From NCBI GenBank assembly GCA_008638205.1, contig VTPO01000012.1, positions 1 to 34,906 of the forward strand: a stretch of 34,906 nt of DNA, in the 5' to 3' direction. This DNA is from Pelagibacteraceae bacterium. Its GTDB lineage: Bacteria > Pseudomonadota > Alphaproteobacteria > Pelagibacterales > Pelagibacteraceae. Positions 8,557 to 17,365 of the stretch are shown here, piece by piece. The translations under genes and the position numbers were made by a program. The stretch's first letter is position 1, and every line of letters starts with the position of its first letter. A model generated the notes under the pieces. It searched no databases. It was given only the letters and a program-made list of their open reading frames with translations, and was not told where the DNA came from.

Positions 8557-9614
8557 TATAAGAATTTTTTAAAGCTAAAAGCAGCTAAAACTCCAACCAA
8601 AATTGCAATGGACATAGATGCTATGGCATATGACCAAGGAAAGACTTGAGAAGCATGTATTGCAAAATCAGCAAGAGCATTAGTATTGCCAGGCTGCAAT
8701 ACAGAAGTAATATCTGCTGAAGGAATAATTTTATTAAAAAACAAATCATAACCAAATTTAAATCCAAAAATTAATACCAACAAAGACATCATAGCTCTTA
8801 ATTCTTCTCCCTTTAACTTAATGCTAATTTTGGTTCCTAATTGAGCACCGATACCTGAGCCAACTACTAAAATGAGAACTAAAAAAATATCCACGGAGTT
8901 GTGATTGATGGCATGTAAGAACGTTACAACAATCATAATAAAAATCATTACAAAAAGAGAAGTTCCTGCAACGAGTCGAGCAGGCATACCTAAAATATAA
9001 ATCATAATGGGGACTAATAAAAAACCTCCTCCTACACCAAGCATAGAAGAAAGAATTCCAACCACTACTCCAAAAAAAACAGGGGGTATAATGCTTATGT
9101 ATAATTTAGATTTGTGTATTCTGATTTTAAAAGGAAGATTATGAACCCAATAGTGCGTATGTAATTTTCTTCTGATAAACCTATTAAGTCGAATTCTTCT
9201 TATTTCTACTAAGCTTTCAATCAGCATTGAGATTCCAATCCCAGATAGCAAAATACAATACATGATGGAAATAATTTTATTAACACTTCCCTGCAATAGA
9301 AAATATTTAAATAAAAAAATACCAAAAATTGCTCCCACGACCCCACCAACGATGATGAGGATACCCATTTTGATATCAAGCTGATCTTTAAACCAATGTC
9401 CTATCGTCCCGGAAACAGATGCGGCTAAAATATTATTTGCACCATTGGCTACTGCATAAATTGGAGGGATACCTAAAAAAATCAAAATAGGTGTAAGTAA
9501 AAAACCACCACCAATTCCAAGCAAACCCGCAAAAAAACCAACAACAACACTAACAAAGAGTAAGGTGGCTACGTTAATGGTTACTTCGGCAATAGGTAAA
9601 TAAATTTGTAGCAT
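8556..9614 (-). CDS. TauE/SafE-family anion permease (sulfite exporter-like)
   Basis: A 352-residue membrane protein with the internal duplication typical of TauE/SafE. The first half carries [20 protein letters not shown] and the second [39 protein letters not shown] and [12 protein letters not shown] follow at equivalent places in each half. A charged loop of about 50 residues (roughly 135-170) joins the halves. Members export sulfite or sulfoacetate or import organosulfur compounds; the substrate cannot be read from sequence. It is divergent from rpmB and precedes the DUF3429 gene, with the two linked by an overlapping stop/start. The start has no nearby Shine-Dalgarno sequence. Confidence 0.88.
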   Translation of the reverse strand: MLQIYLPIAEVTINVATLLFVSVVVGFFAGLLGIGGGFLLTPILIFLGIPPIYAVANGANNILAASVSGTIGHWFKDQLDIKMGILIIVGGVVGAIFGIFLFKYFLLQGSVNKIISIMYCILLSGIGISMLIESLVEIRRIRLNRFIRRKLHTHYWVHNLPFKIRIHKSKLYISIIPPVFFGVVVGILSSMLGVGGGFLLVPIMIYILGMPARLVAGTSLFVMIFIMIVVTFLHAINHNSVDIFLVLILVVGSGIGAQLGTKISIKLKGEELRAMMSLLVLIFGFKFGYDLFFNKIIPSADITSVLQPGNTNALADFAIHASQVFPWSYAIASMSIAILVGVLAAFSFKKFL

Positions 9615-9685
9615 TAATTAAACAAAAACTCCTAATAGTGCATTATTCTTCAAGGACTCAAATGTCAAATTGCTTAAATTATGAC

Positions 9686-9714
9686 TTGACCAGAAAACTT
9701 TATCAAAATATACC
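9686..9714 (+). promoter_or_regulatory. likely rpmB promoter
   Basis: TTGACC (9686-9691) and TATACC (9709-9714) are separated by 17 nt. Both hexamers are close to the sigma-70 consensus. Predicted initiation near 9721 sits right at the GGAG ribosome-binding site (9722-9725), so the leader would be only about 10 nt. Location directly ahead of rpmB supports the call. Confidence 0.45.
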
Positions 9715-9730
9715 CCTGTTCGGAGAAGCT

Positions 9731-10012
9731 ATGGCAAAAGTATGTGAATTAACTGGAAAGAGACCAATGAGTGGAAACACCGTGAGTCATTCTAACAATA
9801 AAACAAAAAGAAAATTCTATCCAAATCTTAAAAAAGTAAGTTTAAGAAGTGAATTATTGAATAAGAATATTAGCTTTAAAATTTCTACCAGAGCTTTAAA
9901 GGCAGTAGATTTTAGAGGCGGAATTGACGAATTTCTTATTCGTGCCAAGAATGCAAAGTTAGCATTAAGAGTAAAAAAAATAAAAAAACAAATTCTTTCC
10001 AAGTCTGAATAG
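9731..10012 (+). CDS. rpmB: 50S ribosomal protein L28
   Basis: A 93-residue protein beginning [20 protein letters not shown], the standard L28 N terminus. [13 protein letters not shown] and a C-terminal basic tail follow, and [16 protein letters not shown] matches alphaproteobacterial L28. The upstream frame is open to 9638, but ATG 9731 is the true start: it is preceded by GGAG at 9722-9725, one of the few good Shine-Dalgarno sequences here, and nothing upstream resembles L28. It is a structural protein of the large ribosomal subunit. A VUT transporter gene follows after 3 nt. Confidence 0.96.
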   Translation: MAKVCELTGKRPMSGNTVSHSNNKTKRKFYPNLKKVSLRSELLNKNISFKISTRALKAVDFRGGIDEFLIRAKNAKLALRVKKIKKQILSKSE

Positions 10013-10015
10013 AAC

Positions 10016-10588
10016 TTGAAAAACCTAAAAATTATCCCATTTGTATTTGCCATGATGCTAATCGTATTGGCATCTAATTATCTAGTTCAATTTCCTTTTC
10101 AATATTTTCAACTGAGCCACATTCTTACATGGGGTGCGTTTACCTATCCAATTGCATTTTTAGTTACAGATATTGCAAATCGATTATATGGTTTTTTATT
10201 TACTAGAAAAATTATTTTTATTGGTTTTGTCTGGGGCGTGGGTGTTTCCTACTTTTTTACTTTAAGCCCTATAGATTTAATTGGAATTCGAATTGTTGTA
10301 GGTTCTGGAATTGCTTTTTTAATAGCTCAAACAATGGATGCTAAAATATTTGACAAATTAAGAAATAGCAAAAAATGGTTTGTTCCCCCTTTTATTTCTT
10401 CTCTCTTCTCTTCAGCAGCCGATACCGTTCTTTTCTTCTCGATTGCTTTTTATGGAACGGGTGTTCCTTGGGTTACTTTAGGACTAGGAGATTTTTCTGT
10501 AAAACTATTATTAGCAATTATGATGCTTGTTCCTTTTAGACTAATTATTGCAAGTTTAGTTTCAGTTAAACGTTCTTCTATCAGCTAA
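10016..10588 (+). CDS. VUT family (YhhQ-like) queuosine-precursor transporter
   Basis: A membrane protein of about 190 residues with six likely helices. [31 protein letters not shown], the charged loop near [17 protein letters not shown], and [14 protein letters not shown] match the VUT/YhhQ family. E. coli YhhQ imports the queuosine precursors preQ0 and preQ1, so queuosine salvage is the likely role; substrate identity here is inference. No ATG is found at the expected N terminus. TTG 10016, 3 nt after the rpmB stop, gives the family-like [16 protein letters not shown] start, while the first ATG (10052) would cut 12 residues. The 3' end overlaps cobT by 27 nt. Confidence 0.85.
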   Translation: MKNLKIIPFVFAMMLIVLASNYLVQFPFQYFQLSHILTWGAFTYPIAFLVTDIANRLYGFLFTRKIIFIGFVWGVGVSYFFTLSPIDLIGIRIVVGSGIAFLIAQTMDAKIFDKLRNSKKWFVPPFISSLFSSAADTVLFFSIAFYGTGVPWVTLGLGDFSVKLLLAIMMLVPFRLIIASLVSVKRSSIS

Positions 10589-12337
10589 AAATAAAGCAAC
10601 TAATCGATCAACCATTGCATCTCCTAATTCTTGAACATCTGCAATTTTAATAGCTTGCTTATAATAGCTTGAAACATCATGGCCAATACCTATGGCATTA
10701 ATTTCAACTTCCTTGCTCTCTTCTACCCACCTCACTACTTTTTTAAGATGCTGCTCGAGATAATTTCCTGAGTTAACCGACAGGGTAGAGTCATCTACTG
10801 GAGCACCATCAGAAATAACCATAATAATTTTTCTCTCTTCTTTCCTTTTCTTTAAACGATTAAAGGCCCATAGAATAGCCTCTCCATCAATATTTTCTTT
10901 TAAAATTCCCTCTTTCAGCATGAGACCCAAATTGTTTTTTGCTCTTCTCCAGGGGGTGTCTGCAGATTTATAAATTATATGACACAAATCATTTAGCCTT
11001 CCAGGATGTGTTTTTTTATTTTTCATCCAAAGTTCCCTGCTTTTTCCTCCCTTCCAATTTAAAGTAGTAAATCCTAAAACCTCGACTTTCACAGAACATC
11101 TTTCGAGAGTTCTGGACAAAATATCCGCACAGATAGCTGCAATCGATATAGGTCTTCCTCTCATAGAACCAGAATTGTCTATTAATAAAGTAACCACCGT
11201 ATCCTTAAACTCGATATCTTTTTCTTTTTTATAAGATAGAGAATTAAAAGGATCCATAATAACCCTCGGTAATTTAGAGGCATCTAAAATACCTTCCTCC
11301 AAATCAAAGCTCCATGACCTATTTTGTTTTGCAAGAAGCTTTCTTTGTAATTTATTAGCTAGTCTAGATATAAAATTTTGAAGGCTCGATAGTTGTAAAT
11401 CTAAGTTATTTCTTAGCTTTTTAATTTCATCTTCCGTGACCAATTCTTTTGCATCAATAATTTTATCAAATTGGTTTGTGAAGACAGAGTATTTTCTGGG
11501 ATCCCCATCCTTCAATGGTTGTCTTTGTCCTTGGGGAATATTTTCGTCATCACTTTCCTCAAGCATAGTTTCTTGTTCACTTAAACTAGGATCAAATTCA
11601 ATTTCAGGAACAATATTCTCCATATCAAATTCTTGATTTTTAGACTGTTCATTTTGTTCGTCTTCTAAAGACTGTTCTTGATTTTGGCTATTATCACTAT
11701 TTTCTTCATTATTTTCATTTTCTACATTCTCTGGCTCATTTTTTTCATTTTCTATTTGAAGGTCCTGAAGAATAGAAGACATCAAGGAAGTATATTCTGT
11801 CTGGTCATGCAAAGATAAATTGAGATCCTTAATTTTATTAGATATGTTTTTTTCAAATAAATCATCCCATTGTTTAAAATCTTTTTTTTTACTTTCTTGG
11901 ATTTTTAGATTCATCATATTTTTTCTTAAATAAGCTTCAAATGCATCGGCAATAAAATTTTGTGAATGGACATCACTATCCATAATTTTTTTTTGATAAA
12001 AGTTATTTAGGTTATTTTGAATTCCTATGTATTGATCTGATCCTATTTTTTCATATCTAATTTTTTCGGCAATTTTGTATAAACTTTTACTAACCGTTCC
12101 TTTTGGCTCATTTTTTTTAAAAATAGTTTCATCACTATGTCGAATACGAAGAGCCTCTGAATCTGCATTCGCTCTAGCTTCTAACATTTCTTCATGGTTG
12201 TTTATTGAAATAATCTTGGGTGCAGTGATCTTATCTAATTGCTTTTGATCTTCTAAAGATATGGATTTTCTTGCTATAGCTTTGGCAGTAGAAAAAACTG
12301 CATTTTTAAATTTTTCTAGTTCTTGATTATTATCCAT
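10562..12337 (-). CDS. cobT: CobT-like VWA subunit (cobaltochelatase CobT family)
   Basis: A 591-residue protein. Residues 1-190 form the helical CobT N-terminal region. About 195-268 is a low-complexity linker rich in Asn, Glu and Gln. From about 378 there is a von Willebrand A domain with an intact metal site, D387-N-S-G-S391, a later [10 protein letters not shown] and SDGAPVDD. The C terminus [18 protein letters not shown] is standard CobT. In cobalamin producers CobS and CobT form a chaperone-like complex that drives cobalt insertion by CobN. No CobN or other B12 gene is in view, and CobST pairs also occur in alphaproteobacteria without aerobic B12 synthesis, so the client may differ. It overlaps cobS by 8 nt. 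Its stop is TGA. Confidence 0.9.
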   Translation of the reverse strand: MDNNQELEKFKNAVFSTAKAIARKSISLEDQKQLDKITAPKIISINNHEEMLEARANADSEALRIRHSDETIFKKNEPKGTVSKSLYKIAEKIRYEKIGSDQYIGIQNNLNNFYQKKIMDSDVHSQNFIADAFEAYLRKNMMNLKIQESKKKDFKQWDDLFEKNISNKIKDLNLSLHDQTEYTSLMSSILQDLQIENEKNEPENVENENNEENSDNSQNQEQSLEDEQNEQSKNQEFDMENIVPEIEFDPSLSEQETMLEESDDENIPQGQRQPLKDGDPRKYSVFTNQFDKIIDAKELVTEDEIKKLRNNLDLQLSSLQNFISRLANKLQRKLLAKQNRSWSFDLEEGILDASKLPRVIMDPFNSLSYKKEKDIEFKDTVVTLLIDNSGSMRGRPISIAAICADILSRTLERCSVKVEVLGFTTLNWKGGKSRELWMKNKKTHPGRLNDLCHIIYKSADTPWRRAKNNLGLMLKEGILKENIDGEAILWAFNRLKKRKEERKIIMVISDGAPVDDSTLSVNSGNYLEQHLKKVVRWVEESKEVEINAIGIGHDVSSYYKQAIKIADVQELGDAMVDRLVALFLADRRTFN

Positions 12338-13322
12338 TATTTTTCTCTACTGATTTAGCAGTAGAAGAAGTGTTTAATTCACTACCAAAGCATCGCTGAT
12401 AGTATTCTGCAACAATGGAGCGTTCTAGTTCGTCACATTTGTTTAAGAAAGATAGTTTAAATGAATGAGGAAGATCTTTAAAAATATTATAATTATCTGC
12501 CCATGTAATCACTGTTCTTGGACTCATGACTGTAGAAATATCACCATTAGCAAAACCTTTTCTTGTTAAATTGGCAACTTTCACCATATTGCTTACTAGT
12601 TTTTTTCCATCCGCAGTATCTAAAAATTTACATTTAGATAGTACAATCTCAGCTTCTTTTTCAGGTGGTAAATAGTTCAGTGTAGATACAATATTCCATC
12701 GATCCATTTGTCCTTGGTTTATTTGCTGAGTTCCGTGATAAAGCCCGCTAGTATCACCCAAACCAATCGTATTGGTTGTTGCAAATAATCTAAATTGTTT
12801 ATGTTGTTTAATAACCTTGTTTTTGTCTAGAAGGGTAAATCTACCATCTGTCTCTAAGACTCTCTGAATAACAAACATGACATCAGGTCTACCAGCATCA
12901 TATTCATCAAATACTAATGCGACAGGATTTTGCAAAGACCAAGGAAGCACACCCTCTTTAAATTCTGTAATTTGTTTACCATCTTTTACAACAATTGCAT
13001 CTTTACCTATCAGATCAATTCTACTTATGTGGCTATCTAAATTTACACGGACACATGGCCAATTTAAGCGTGCAGCTACTTGCTCAATGTGAGTTGATTT
13101 CCCCGTTCCATGAAAGCCTTGAATCAAAACTCTTCGATTATGAGAAAAACCAGCTAGAATAGCTAAGGTTGTTTCTCGGTCAAAAATGTAGCTATCGTCA
13201 ATTTCAGGAACGTAGTCATTTTTTTTAGAAAAAGCATCAACAGTCATCTCACTATCGATATTAAAAACTTTTTTTACTGAAACTTTTATATCTGGTTCGT
13301 TTTGAAATGTGGGGGTACTCAT
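12330..13322 (-). CDS. cobS: CobS-like MoxR-type AAA+ ATPase
   Basis: A 330-residue AAA+ protein. Walker A is GFHGTGKST (69-77), Walker B ALVFDEYD (about 135-142), sensor 1 FATTN (180-184), and an arginine-finger-like R208 sits in GQMDRW. The short N-terminal part with [16 protein letters not shown] is typical of CobS. These ATPases form rings with a VWA partner, here CobT, and remodel or load a metal-enzyme client in the cytosol. The ATG overlaps the stop of the upstream J-domain gene as ATGA (13319-13322), and the 3' end overlaps cobT by 8 nt, so the three are almost certainly one translationally coupled operon. Confidence 0.92.
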   Translation of the reverse strand: MSTPTFQNEPDIKVSVKKVFNIDSEMTVDAFSKKNDYVPEIDDSYIFDRETTLAILAGFSHNRRVLIQGFHGTGKSTHIEQVAARLNWPCVRVNLDSHISRIDLIGKDAIVVKDGKQITEFKEGVLPWSLQNPVALVFDEYDAGRPDVMFVIQRVLETDGRFTLLDKNKVIKQHKQFRLFATTNTIGLGDTSGLYHGTQQINQGQMDRWNIVSTLNYLPPEKEAEIVLSKCKFLDTADGKKLVSNMVKVANLTRKGFANGDISTVMSPRTVITWADNYNIFKDLPHSFKLSFLNKCDELERSIVAEYYQRCFGSELNTSSTAKSVEKNNG

Positions 13323-13969
13323 GCAACCTCAGTGTTTTTGTTTATAGAATTGTTTAAGAAAGTGTAAGCAAGGGTAATTTCTTTAAGCTTTTCCTCATAT
13401 TGTTTATTGCCGGCATTAATATCAGGATGATATTTTTTAACAAGCTTTTTAAACTGAACTCTAATATCGCTCCAATTTACTTCTGAATTTAACTCCATTT
13501 TTTTTAAGGCTATGATTTGAGTAGGACTATATCTGCGACCAGAATAGGAAGAGGAGTTTTTAAACTTATTAATAAACAGTAACTCATCCTCAATAGCATT
13601 GTTCCAAAGTTTTTGGAAAAAAGAATCTTTATTACCAAATTTTTGAGTTTTTTTATGAAATGTTAAGTCGTCATACATAAAATTTTCTATAGCAGATTGG
13701 GACATTCCGTCAAAAAAATCCCATTTTTGATTGTAAATTTTAATATGATCTTCACAAAACCAAAGAAAAGAATCTTCATTTTTGCTTGGAGCTTTAAATT
13801 CCCCGATTTTATCACACAGCTCCCAATCACATTCTAATTTTTGCTTATCAACATATTCTTTGTGGTGGTCAAAACAGTACCAATGGTACTCTTTATTTTT
13901 TTTATCTTTAATCAAAACTTGTTTAAAAGCACGTTCTTTACAAAGATATTTTTCACAATTTTTTTTCAT
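13319..13969 (-). CDS. J-domain protein with two Cys/His modules (CobS-linked)
   Basis: A 216-residue protein. The C-terminal part is a J-domain with the HPD tripeptide at 181-183 (KKYHPDIN), preceded by [15 protein letters not shown], so it should stimulate a DnaK-type Hsp70. The N-terminal 80 residues hold two similar modules: C5-x4-C10...C32-x2-H35 and C47-x4-C52...C72-x2-H75. The second, followed by WDFFDGMS, is the form I recognise in alphaproteobacterial relatives. The first looks like an extra copy. Both could bind zinc, which is inference from spacing. It begins the cobST operon, 38 bp from divergent bolA, with no Shine-Dalgarno sequence. Confidence 0.85.
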   Translation of the reverse strand: MKKNCEKYLCKERAFKQVLIKDKKNKEYHWYCFDHHKEYVDKQKLECDWELCDKIGEFKAPSKNEDSFLWFCEDHIKIYNQKWDFFDGMSQSAIENFMYDDLTFHKKTQKFGNKDSFFQKLWNNAIEDELLFINKFKNSSSYSGRRYSPTQIIALKKMELNSEVNWSDIRVQFKKLVKKYHPDINAGNKQYEEKLKEITLAYTFLNNSINKNTEVA

Positions 13970-13988
13970 AAGCGGTAAATATTGATAC

Positions 13989-14002
13989 TATAATAAATTA
14001 TA
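13989..14002. promoter_or_regulatory. symmetric divergent promoter, bolA / J-domain-cobST
   Basis: TATAAT (13989-13994, + strand) and ATTATA (13997-14002), which is TATAAT on the minus strand, are separated by AA. Each is a perfect -10 box pointed at its own gene: bolA ATG at 14008 and the J-domain ATG at 13969. No good -35 is seen for either. Initiation would fall near 14001 and 13990, so the two transcripts would compete for the same DNA. Confidence 0.4.
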
Positions 14003-14007
14003 TAAAT

Positions 14008-14271
14008 ATGGAAAAAAATTTTGCTACTATTATTGAAGATAAAATAAAAGATTCTCTTGGATTAAAAAAAGTGAAAGTTGTTAACAATTCTCACCTACAC
14101 CGGCACCACAGCTCCTCTCCCAAAAGTGGGAATAGTCATTTCCAAATAATACTTTCTTACCAAGAAATGGAAGGTATGAGTCGCATTCAGGTTCATAAAA
14201 AAATTTATTCGGAGTTAAAAGAAGAGATGAATGATTATGTCCATTCTCTAGAGATTACGCTGGAGGATTAG
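14008..14271 (+). CDS. BolA family protein
   Basis: An 87-residue BolA-fold protein. VKVVNNSHLHRHH supplies the His-rich loop region and GNSHFQIILSYQEMEGMSRIQVHKKIY the class helix-turn-helix-like core, ending with VHSLEITLED. BolA proteins pair with monothiol glutaredoxins to handle [2Fe-2S] clusters; in E. coli BolA also acts as a regulator. Alphaproteobacterial genomes commonly keep bolA divergent from the J-domain/cobST genes, as here. Which BolA subtype this is cannot be settled by eye. Its last 17 nt overlap the convergent CNNM/CorC gene. Confidence 0.9.
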   Translation: MEKNFATIIEDKIKDSLGLKKVKVVNNSHLHRHHSSSPKSGNSHFQIILSYQEMEGMSRIQVHKKIYSELKEEMNDYVHSLEITLED

Positions 14272-15535
14272 AGTTTTTACTGGGAAGAGTTAGATGTATT
14301 TGTGTAATTTGGTTTTTATTTTTATTAATTATCTCATAGATTATACCATCGAAGGAAAAAACCTGACCAACATTTGGAAAAGATTCTGTTTTATCAATTA
14401 TATAACCTGCAATTGTAGAGGATACATTGTCTGGTATTTCAATATCTAACTCTCTATTAATATCCCTTATATTAACATCGCCCCTTATTTTATAAGATCT
14501 TTCACTAGTTTTTCTAATCCCAATTGTAGAAAAGTCTTTTTCGTCAAAAATGTTTCCTACAATTTCTTCAATAATGTCCTCCATCGAAATTAAACCCATA
14601 AGCTCACCATATTCATCAACAACAAAAGCAAGCTTTTCTTTTCTTGCGATAAATTCGCTTAATTGATCTTTTGCCTTTGTAGTTTCTGGTATAAACCATG
14701 GCTTGATCAAATTGTCTTTAATTTTAGAGATATCTAACTGGCCATTGTCATTTAAATTAGTCAGAACATTCTTTGCATGAATGAGTCCTAAAATATTATT
14801 AGGATTTTCTTCCCAAACTGGAATTCTACTAAAAGAGCTTTTTGCAATAGTAGAAAAAAAATCCTGTTTATTATTCAGATCAATGGAATAAATTTTTTTT
14901 CGGTGAGTCATTATTTTTTCCACTGTAATTTCTTTTAAATCCAAAATGGCATTGAGCATGTCTCCTTCATCCTTGAGCAATCTTCCCTCATCCTCATGCA
15001 TATCAATAATATTTCTAATATCCTCTCGTGCCGTTTTGGAAGTGGTCTTGTTTTCCATGTCTATTTGCATGATTTTAAAAAAAAACCAATTTACAAATTT
15101 TACAAATAGCATTACGGGAAAAACAATTTTTAAAAAAATAGATAAATATTTTGCCATACCTAATGCAAATTTCTCAGGTCTTAATAGAGCATAACTTTTT
15201 GGCAAAACTTCTGAAAATATTACAATGAGCAAAGACATTATAATAGTAGAATAGATAACCCCTTTATCACCATAGAATTTAATTAGGATTGCAGTTGCAA
15301 GTGCTGAAGCTAAAATATTTACAAAGTTATTTCCTATTAACAAAGAGCTAATCAAATCATTTTTCTTATTGATTATATTCATTAGAATTTTAGCTCTTTT
15401 GTCACCTCGAATAGATAGCTTGTGCACTTTGCTCTTTGCAACTGAGGTAATGGAAGTTTCAGATCCAGAAAAAAGGCCAGATAAAATCAGCAAAAAAACT
15501 ACTGCCACAATAGAAAAAAAAATATTTTCAAGCAT
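14255..15535 (-). CDS. CNNM/CorC-type transporter-associated protein (DUF21-CBS-CorC_HlyC)
   Basis: A 426-residue protein with three parts. Residues 1-175 are the DUF21/CNNM membrane domain, with LSGLFSGSETSITSVAKSKV and the conserved IVIFSEVLPKSYAL. About 195-325 is a CBS pair, with DLKEITVEKIMTHR and AFVVDEYGELMGLISMEDIIEEIVG. The last ~90 residues are the CorC_HlyC domain. Relatives (YfjD/CorB, CNNM) act in Mg2+ or Co2+ efflux; the older annotation hemolysin is misleading. It is the last gene of the aroK-aroB run, an order common in alphaproteobacteria, and its start overlaps the aroB stop by 8 nt. Confidence 0.9.
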   Translation of the reverse strand: MLENIFFSIVAVVFLLILSGLFSGSETSITSVAKSKVHKLSIRGDKRAKILMNIINKKNDLISSLLIGNNFVNILASALATAILIKFYGDKGVIYSTIIMSLLIVIFSEVLPKSYALLRPEKFALGMAKYLSIFLKIVFPVMLFVKFVNWFFFKIMQIDMENKTTSKTAREDIRNIIDMHEDEGRLLKDEGDMLNAILDLKEITVEKIMTHRKKIYSIDLNNKQDFFSTIAKSSFSRIPVWEENPNNILGLIHAKNVLTNLNDNGQLDISKIKDNLIKPWFIPETTKAKDQLSEFIARKEKLAFVVDEYGELMGLISMEDIIEEIVGNIFDEKDFSTIGIRKTSERSYKIRGDVNIRDINRELDIEIPDNVSSTIAGYIIDKTESFPNVGQVFSFDGIIYEIINKNKNQITQIHLTLPSKNSNPPA

Positions 15536-16646
15536 TCTTCAGTTCATTTTTTACAAATGGCATCAGTGTTTTTTCTAGAGTAGTTTTATAAATAAATGCT
15601 TTTCCAATTCTTTTTAATAATATTAAATTAATATTTTTTGAGTTATTTTTTTTATCTTTTTTCATAATTTTAAAAAAATTATTTAGCTGATTATTTTGTA
15701 TATACCTCTTAAAAGAATCGTTTAGACCTAACCTTTGGTATAAATCTTTTATAGCTTGTAGTTCTTGATTTTTTAAAAAATTTTTCTTATGAGAAATTGT
15801 TGATGCTGCCATCATCCCAATAATTACTGCTTCACCATGGTTTAGTTTGTTTGAATATTTTAAATGAGATTCTAATGCATGTCCCAAGGTATGACCAAAA
15901 TTTAATATTGCTCTAAGACCTTTTTCTTTTTCGTCTTTACCCACAATAATAGATTTACTTTTACAACTGATCTCAATTGCCTTTAATATCGACAAGGTAC
16001 TGCTTCGGTTAATAATATTTGCTCCTTCTTTACACAACCATAAAAAAAACTTTTTATTCATAATAAGTGAGTATTTTAAAATTTCAGCAAAACCAGATAC
16101 CATTTCTCTCTTAGGTAGTGAGCCAAGAACTGCTATATCGATTAATACAAACTTAGGATGATAGAAAGTCCCAATCAAATTTTTGCCATAAGTATTATTT
16201 ATCCCAGTTTTGCCACCTACGGAAGAATCTACTTGTGATAAAAGAGTAGTAGGAACCTGAATAAAATTTATTCCTCTTTTAAAAATACTAGCAGCAAATC
16301 CAGCTGCGTCTCCCACAACACCACCCCCTAAAGCAGCCACAGTATCATTTCGATCAAAATTATGGATCGTTAAAAAATTTAAGATTTTGTTAACTTCTAG
16401 TAAATTCTTATTTTTTTCTCCAGATGGAATATTAATAATAAAGCACTCATTTTTTTTAGGGAGCATTTTTTTAATGCTATAAAAATACTTATTAGGAATT
16501 TTAGTGTTTGTTATAAATAAAATTTTTTTTGATTTTGGACAAAATCGTAAATAATTTTTATTAAAATTTTTTAAAATATTATTACCTATAAGTATTGGGT
16601 AAGAACCACTTTCCGTTCGAATATTAATTTTTTTTGGATAGTTCAT
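15528..16646 (-). CDS. aroB: 3-dehydroquinate synthase
   Basis: About 372 residues. Motifs: PSGEKNKNLLEV, the NAD site AALGGGVVGDAAGFAAS, FIQVPTTLLSQVDSSVGGKT, NLIGTFYHPKFVLID, the metal-site region GFAEILKYSLI, and FGHTLGHALE. It makes 3-dehydroquinate from DAHP, the second shikimate step, in the cytosol with NAD+ and a divalent metal. I place the start at ATG 16644-16646, giving MNYPKKINIRTESGSYPILI as in relatives. The frame is open to a TTG at 16668-16670, which would add eight residues inside aroK and is less likely. It overlaps aroK by 23 nt and stops at TGA within the start of the CNNM gene. Confidence 0.94.
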   Translation of the reverse strand: MNYPKKINIRTESGSYPILIGNNILKNFNKNYLRFCPKSKKILFITNTKIPNKYFYSIKKMLPKKNECFIINIPSGEKNKNLLEVNKILNFLTIHNFDRNDTVAALGGGVVGDAAGFAASIFKRGINFIQVPTTLLSQVDSSVGGKTGINNTYGKNLIGTFYHPKFVLIDIAVLGSLPKREMVSGFAEILKYSLIMNKKFFLWLCKEGANIINRSSTLSILKAIEISCKSKSIIVGKDEKEKGLRAILNFGHTLGHALESHLKYSNKLNHGEAVIIGMMAASTISHKKNFLKNQELQAIKDLYQRLGLNDSFKRYIQNNQLNNFFKIMKKDKKNNSKNINLILLKRIGKAFIYKTTLEKTLMPFVKNELKNA

Positions 16647-17145
16647 ATTTTTTTTTAATTTCACTGGCAACTTTTTTTTTACTTATGTTAGTTGCTTTGA
16701 TTTTGATATTAGCCAATTGATAAATAGGAGATCGTTTCGTCAGAATACTAGTAATTGAACCTTTTAGGTCTTTGTAATCTAGCATAGGACGAATATTTTT
16801 AGAGATCTTCATTCTTTTTACAATAGTCGAAATATCAACATCAATCCATACTGATATAGATTTTTTTAAAACAATTTCCCTAATTTTTTTGTTTAAAAAA
16901 GTTCCTCCTCCGAGAGCTATTACCTTCTCATCTCCATTAATTAACTCAATGCATATTTTTTCTTCAATTTTTCTGAAGTAGTTTTCTCCCTTATTTTTAA
17001 AAATGTCTGGGATTGTCATATTTAACTTTTTTTCAATTTCTAAATCTGTATCATAAAATTTTAAGCCCAGAATATTAGACAGCTCTTTTCCAATAGAGCT
17101 TTTTCCCGAACCCATCATTCCCGTTAAAACTAGGGTATTATTCAT
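16624..17145 (-). CDS. aroK: shikimate kinase
   Basis: A 173-residue P-loop kinase. Walker A is GMMGSGKSS near residue 9. The shikimate-binding elements are FYDTDLEIEKK (the DxD Asp), the Arg in NYFRKIEE, GGGTF near residue 80, and a lid with RPML. RSPIYQLA supplies the C-terminal Arg. It phosphorylates shikimate at O3. The gene leads the aroK-aroB-CNNM operon. On the minus strand a perfect TATAAT lies at 17157-17162, about 12 nt from the ATG, implying a leader of only a few bases. No matching -35 was found. Confidence 0.94.
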   Translation of the reverse strand: MNNTLVLTGMMGSGKSSIGKELSNILGLKFYDTDLEIEKKLNMTIPDIFKNKGENYFRKIEEKICIELINGDEKVIALGGGTFLNKKIREIVLKKSISVWIDVDISTIVKRMKISKNIRPMLDYKDLKGSITSILTKRSPIYQLANIKIKATNISKKKVASEIKKKYELSKKN

Positions 17146-17156
17146 TGATATTTATT

Positions 17157-17202
17157 ATTATATAAATTATTAACATATTTTAGACTTAAATTTTTATATA
17201 CT
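17157..17202. promoter_or_regulatory. divergent -10 boxes between aroK and the 50-aa ORF
   Basis: This 67 bp gap is almost pure A/T. TATAAT on the minus strand (17157-17162) points to aroK, and TATACT on the plus strand (17197-17202) points to the small ORF at 17213. Both would give leaders under 10 nt. Neither has a clear -35, and A/T richness makes chance hexamers likely. Confidence 0.3.
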
Positions 17203-17212
17203 AAATTTACTA

Positions 17213-17365
17213 ATGTTGAAAAATAAACTCTTCTGGCAAGTAATTTTACTTACTTCATTGATCCTTGGGTCGATAATTTTTGTAAATTCTTTAGATATTT
17301 CGCCTCCTTCCAAACAAGTAGAAAAAAAATTACCTAATGAGAAAATTTTGGAAGTTGTTAAATAG
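17213..17365 (+). CDS. possible 50-residue membrane-anchored peptide
   Basis: A short frame of 50 codons, ATG 17213 to TAG 17363-17365. It begins MLKNKLFWQVILLTSLIL and continues hydrophobic to about residue 25, then turns polar ([15 protein letters not shown]). That is the layout of a single-pass inner-membrane peptide or an uncleaved signal anchor. It fills what would otherwise be a 190 bp gap, starts about 10 nt after a TATACT box, and overlaps the start of the next gene by 29 nt in another frame. I do not recognise a family. It could equally be an untranslated leader. Confidence 0.42.
   Translation: MLKNKLFWQVILLTSLILGSIIFVNSLDISPPSKQVEKKLPNEKILEVVK

Noticed and set aside
9638-9730. N-terminal extension of L28
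   Set aside because: The extra 31 codons do not resemble any L28, contain the likely promoter, and ATG 9731 has a good ribosome-binding site.
16647-16670. Upstream TTG start for aroB
   Set aside because: The eight extra residues lie wholly within aroK, and ATG 16646 gives the usual AroB N terminus.
13319-17145. Horizontally acquired island in the cobST-aro region
   Set aside because: Base composition looks like the flanks and gene order matches other alphaproteobacteria, so it appears ancestral.
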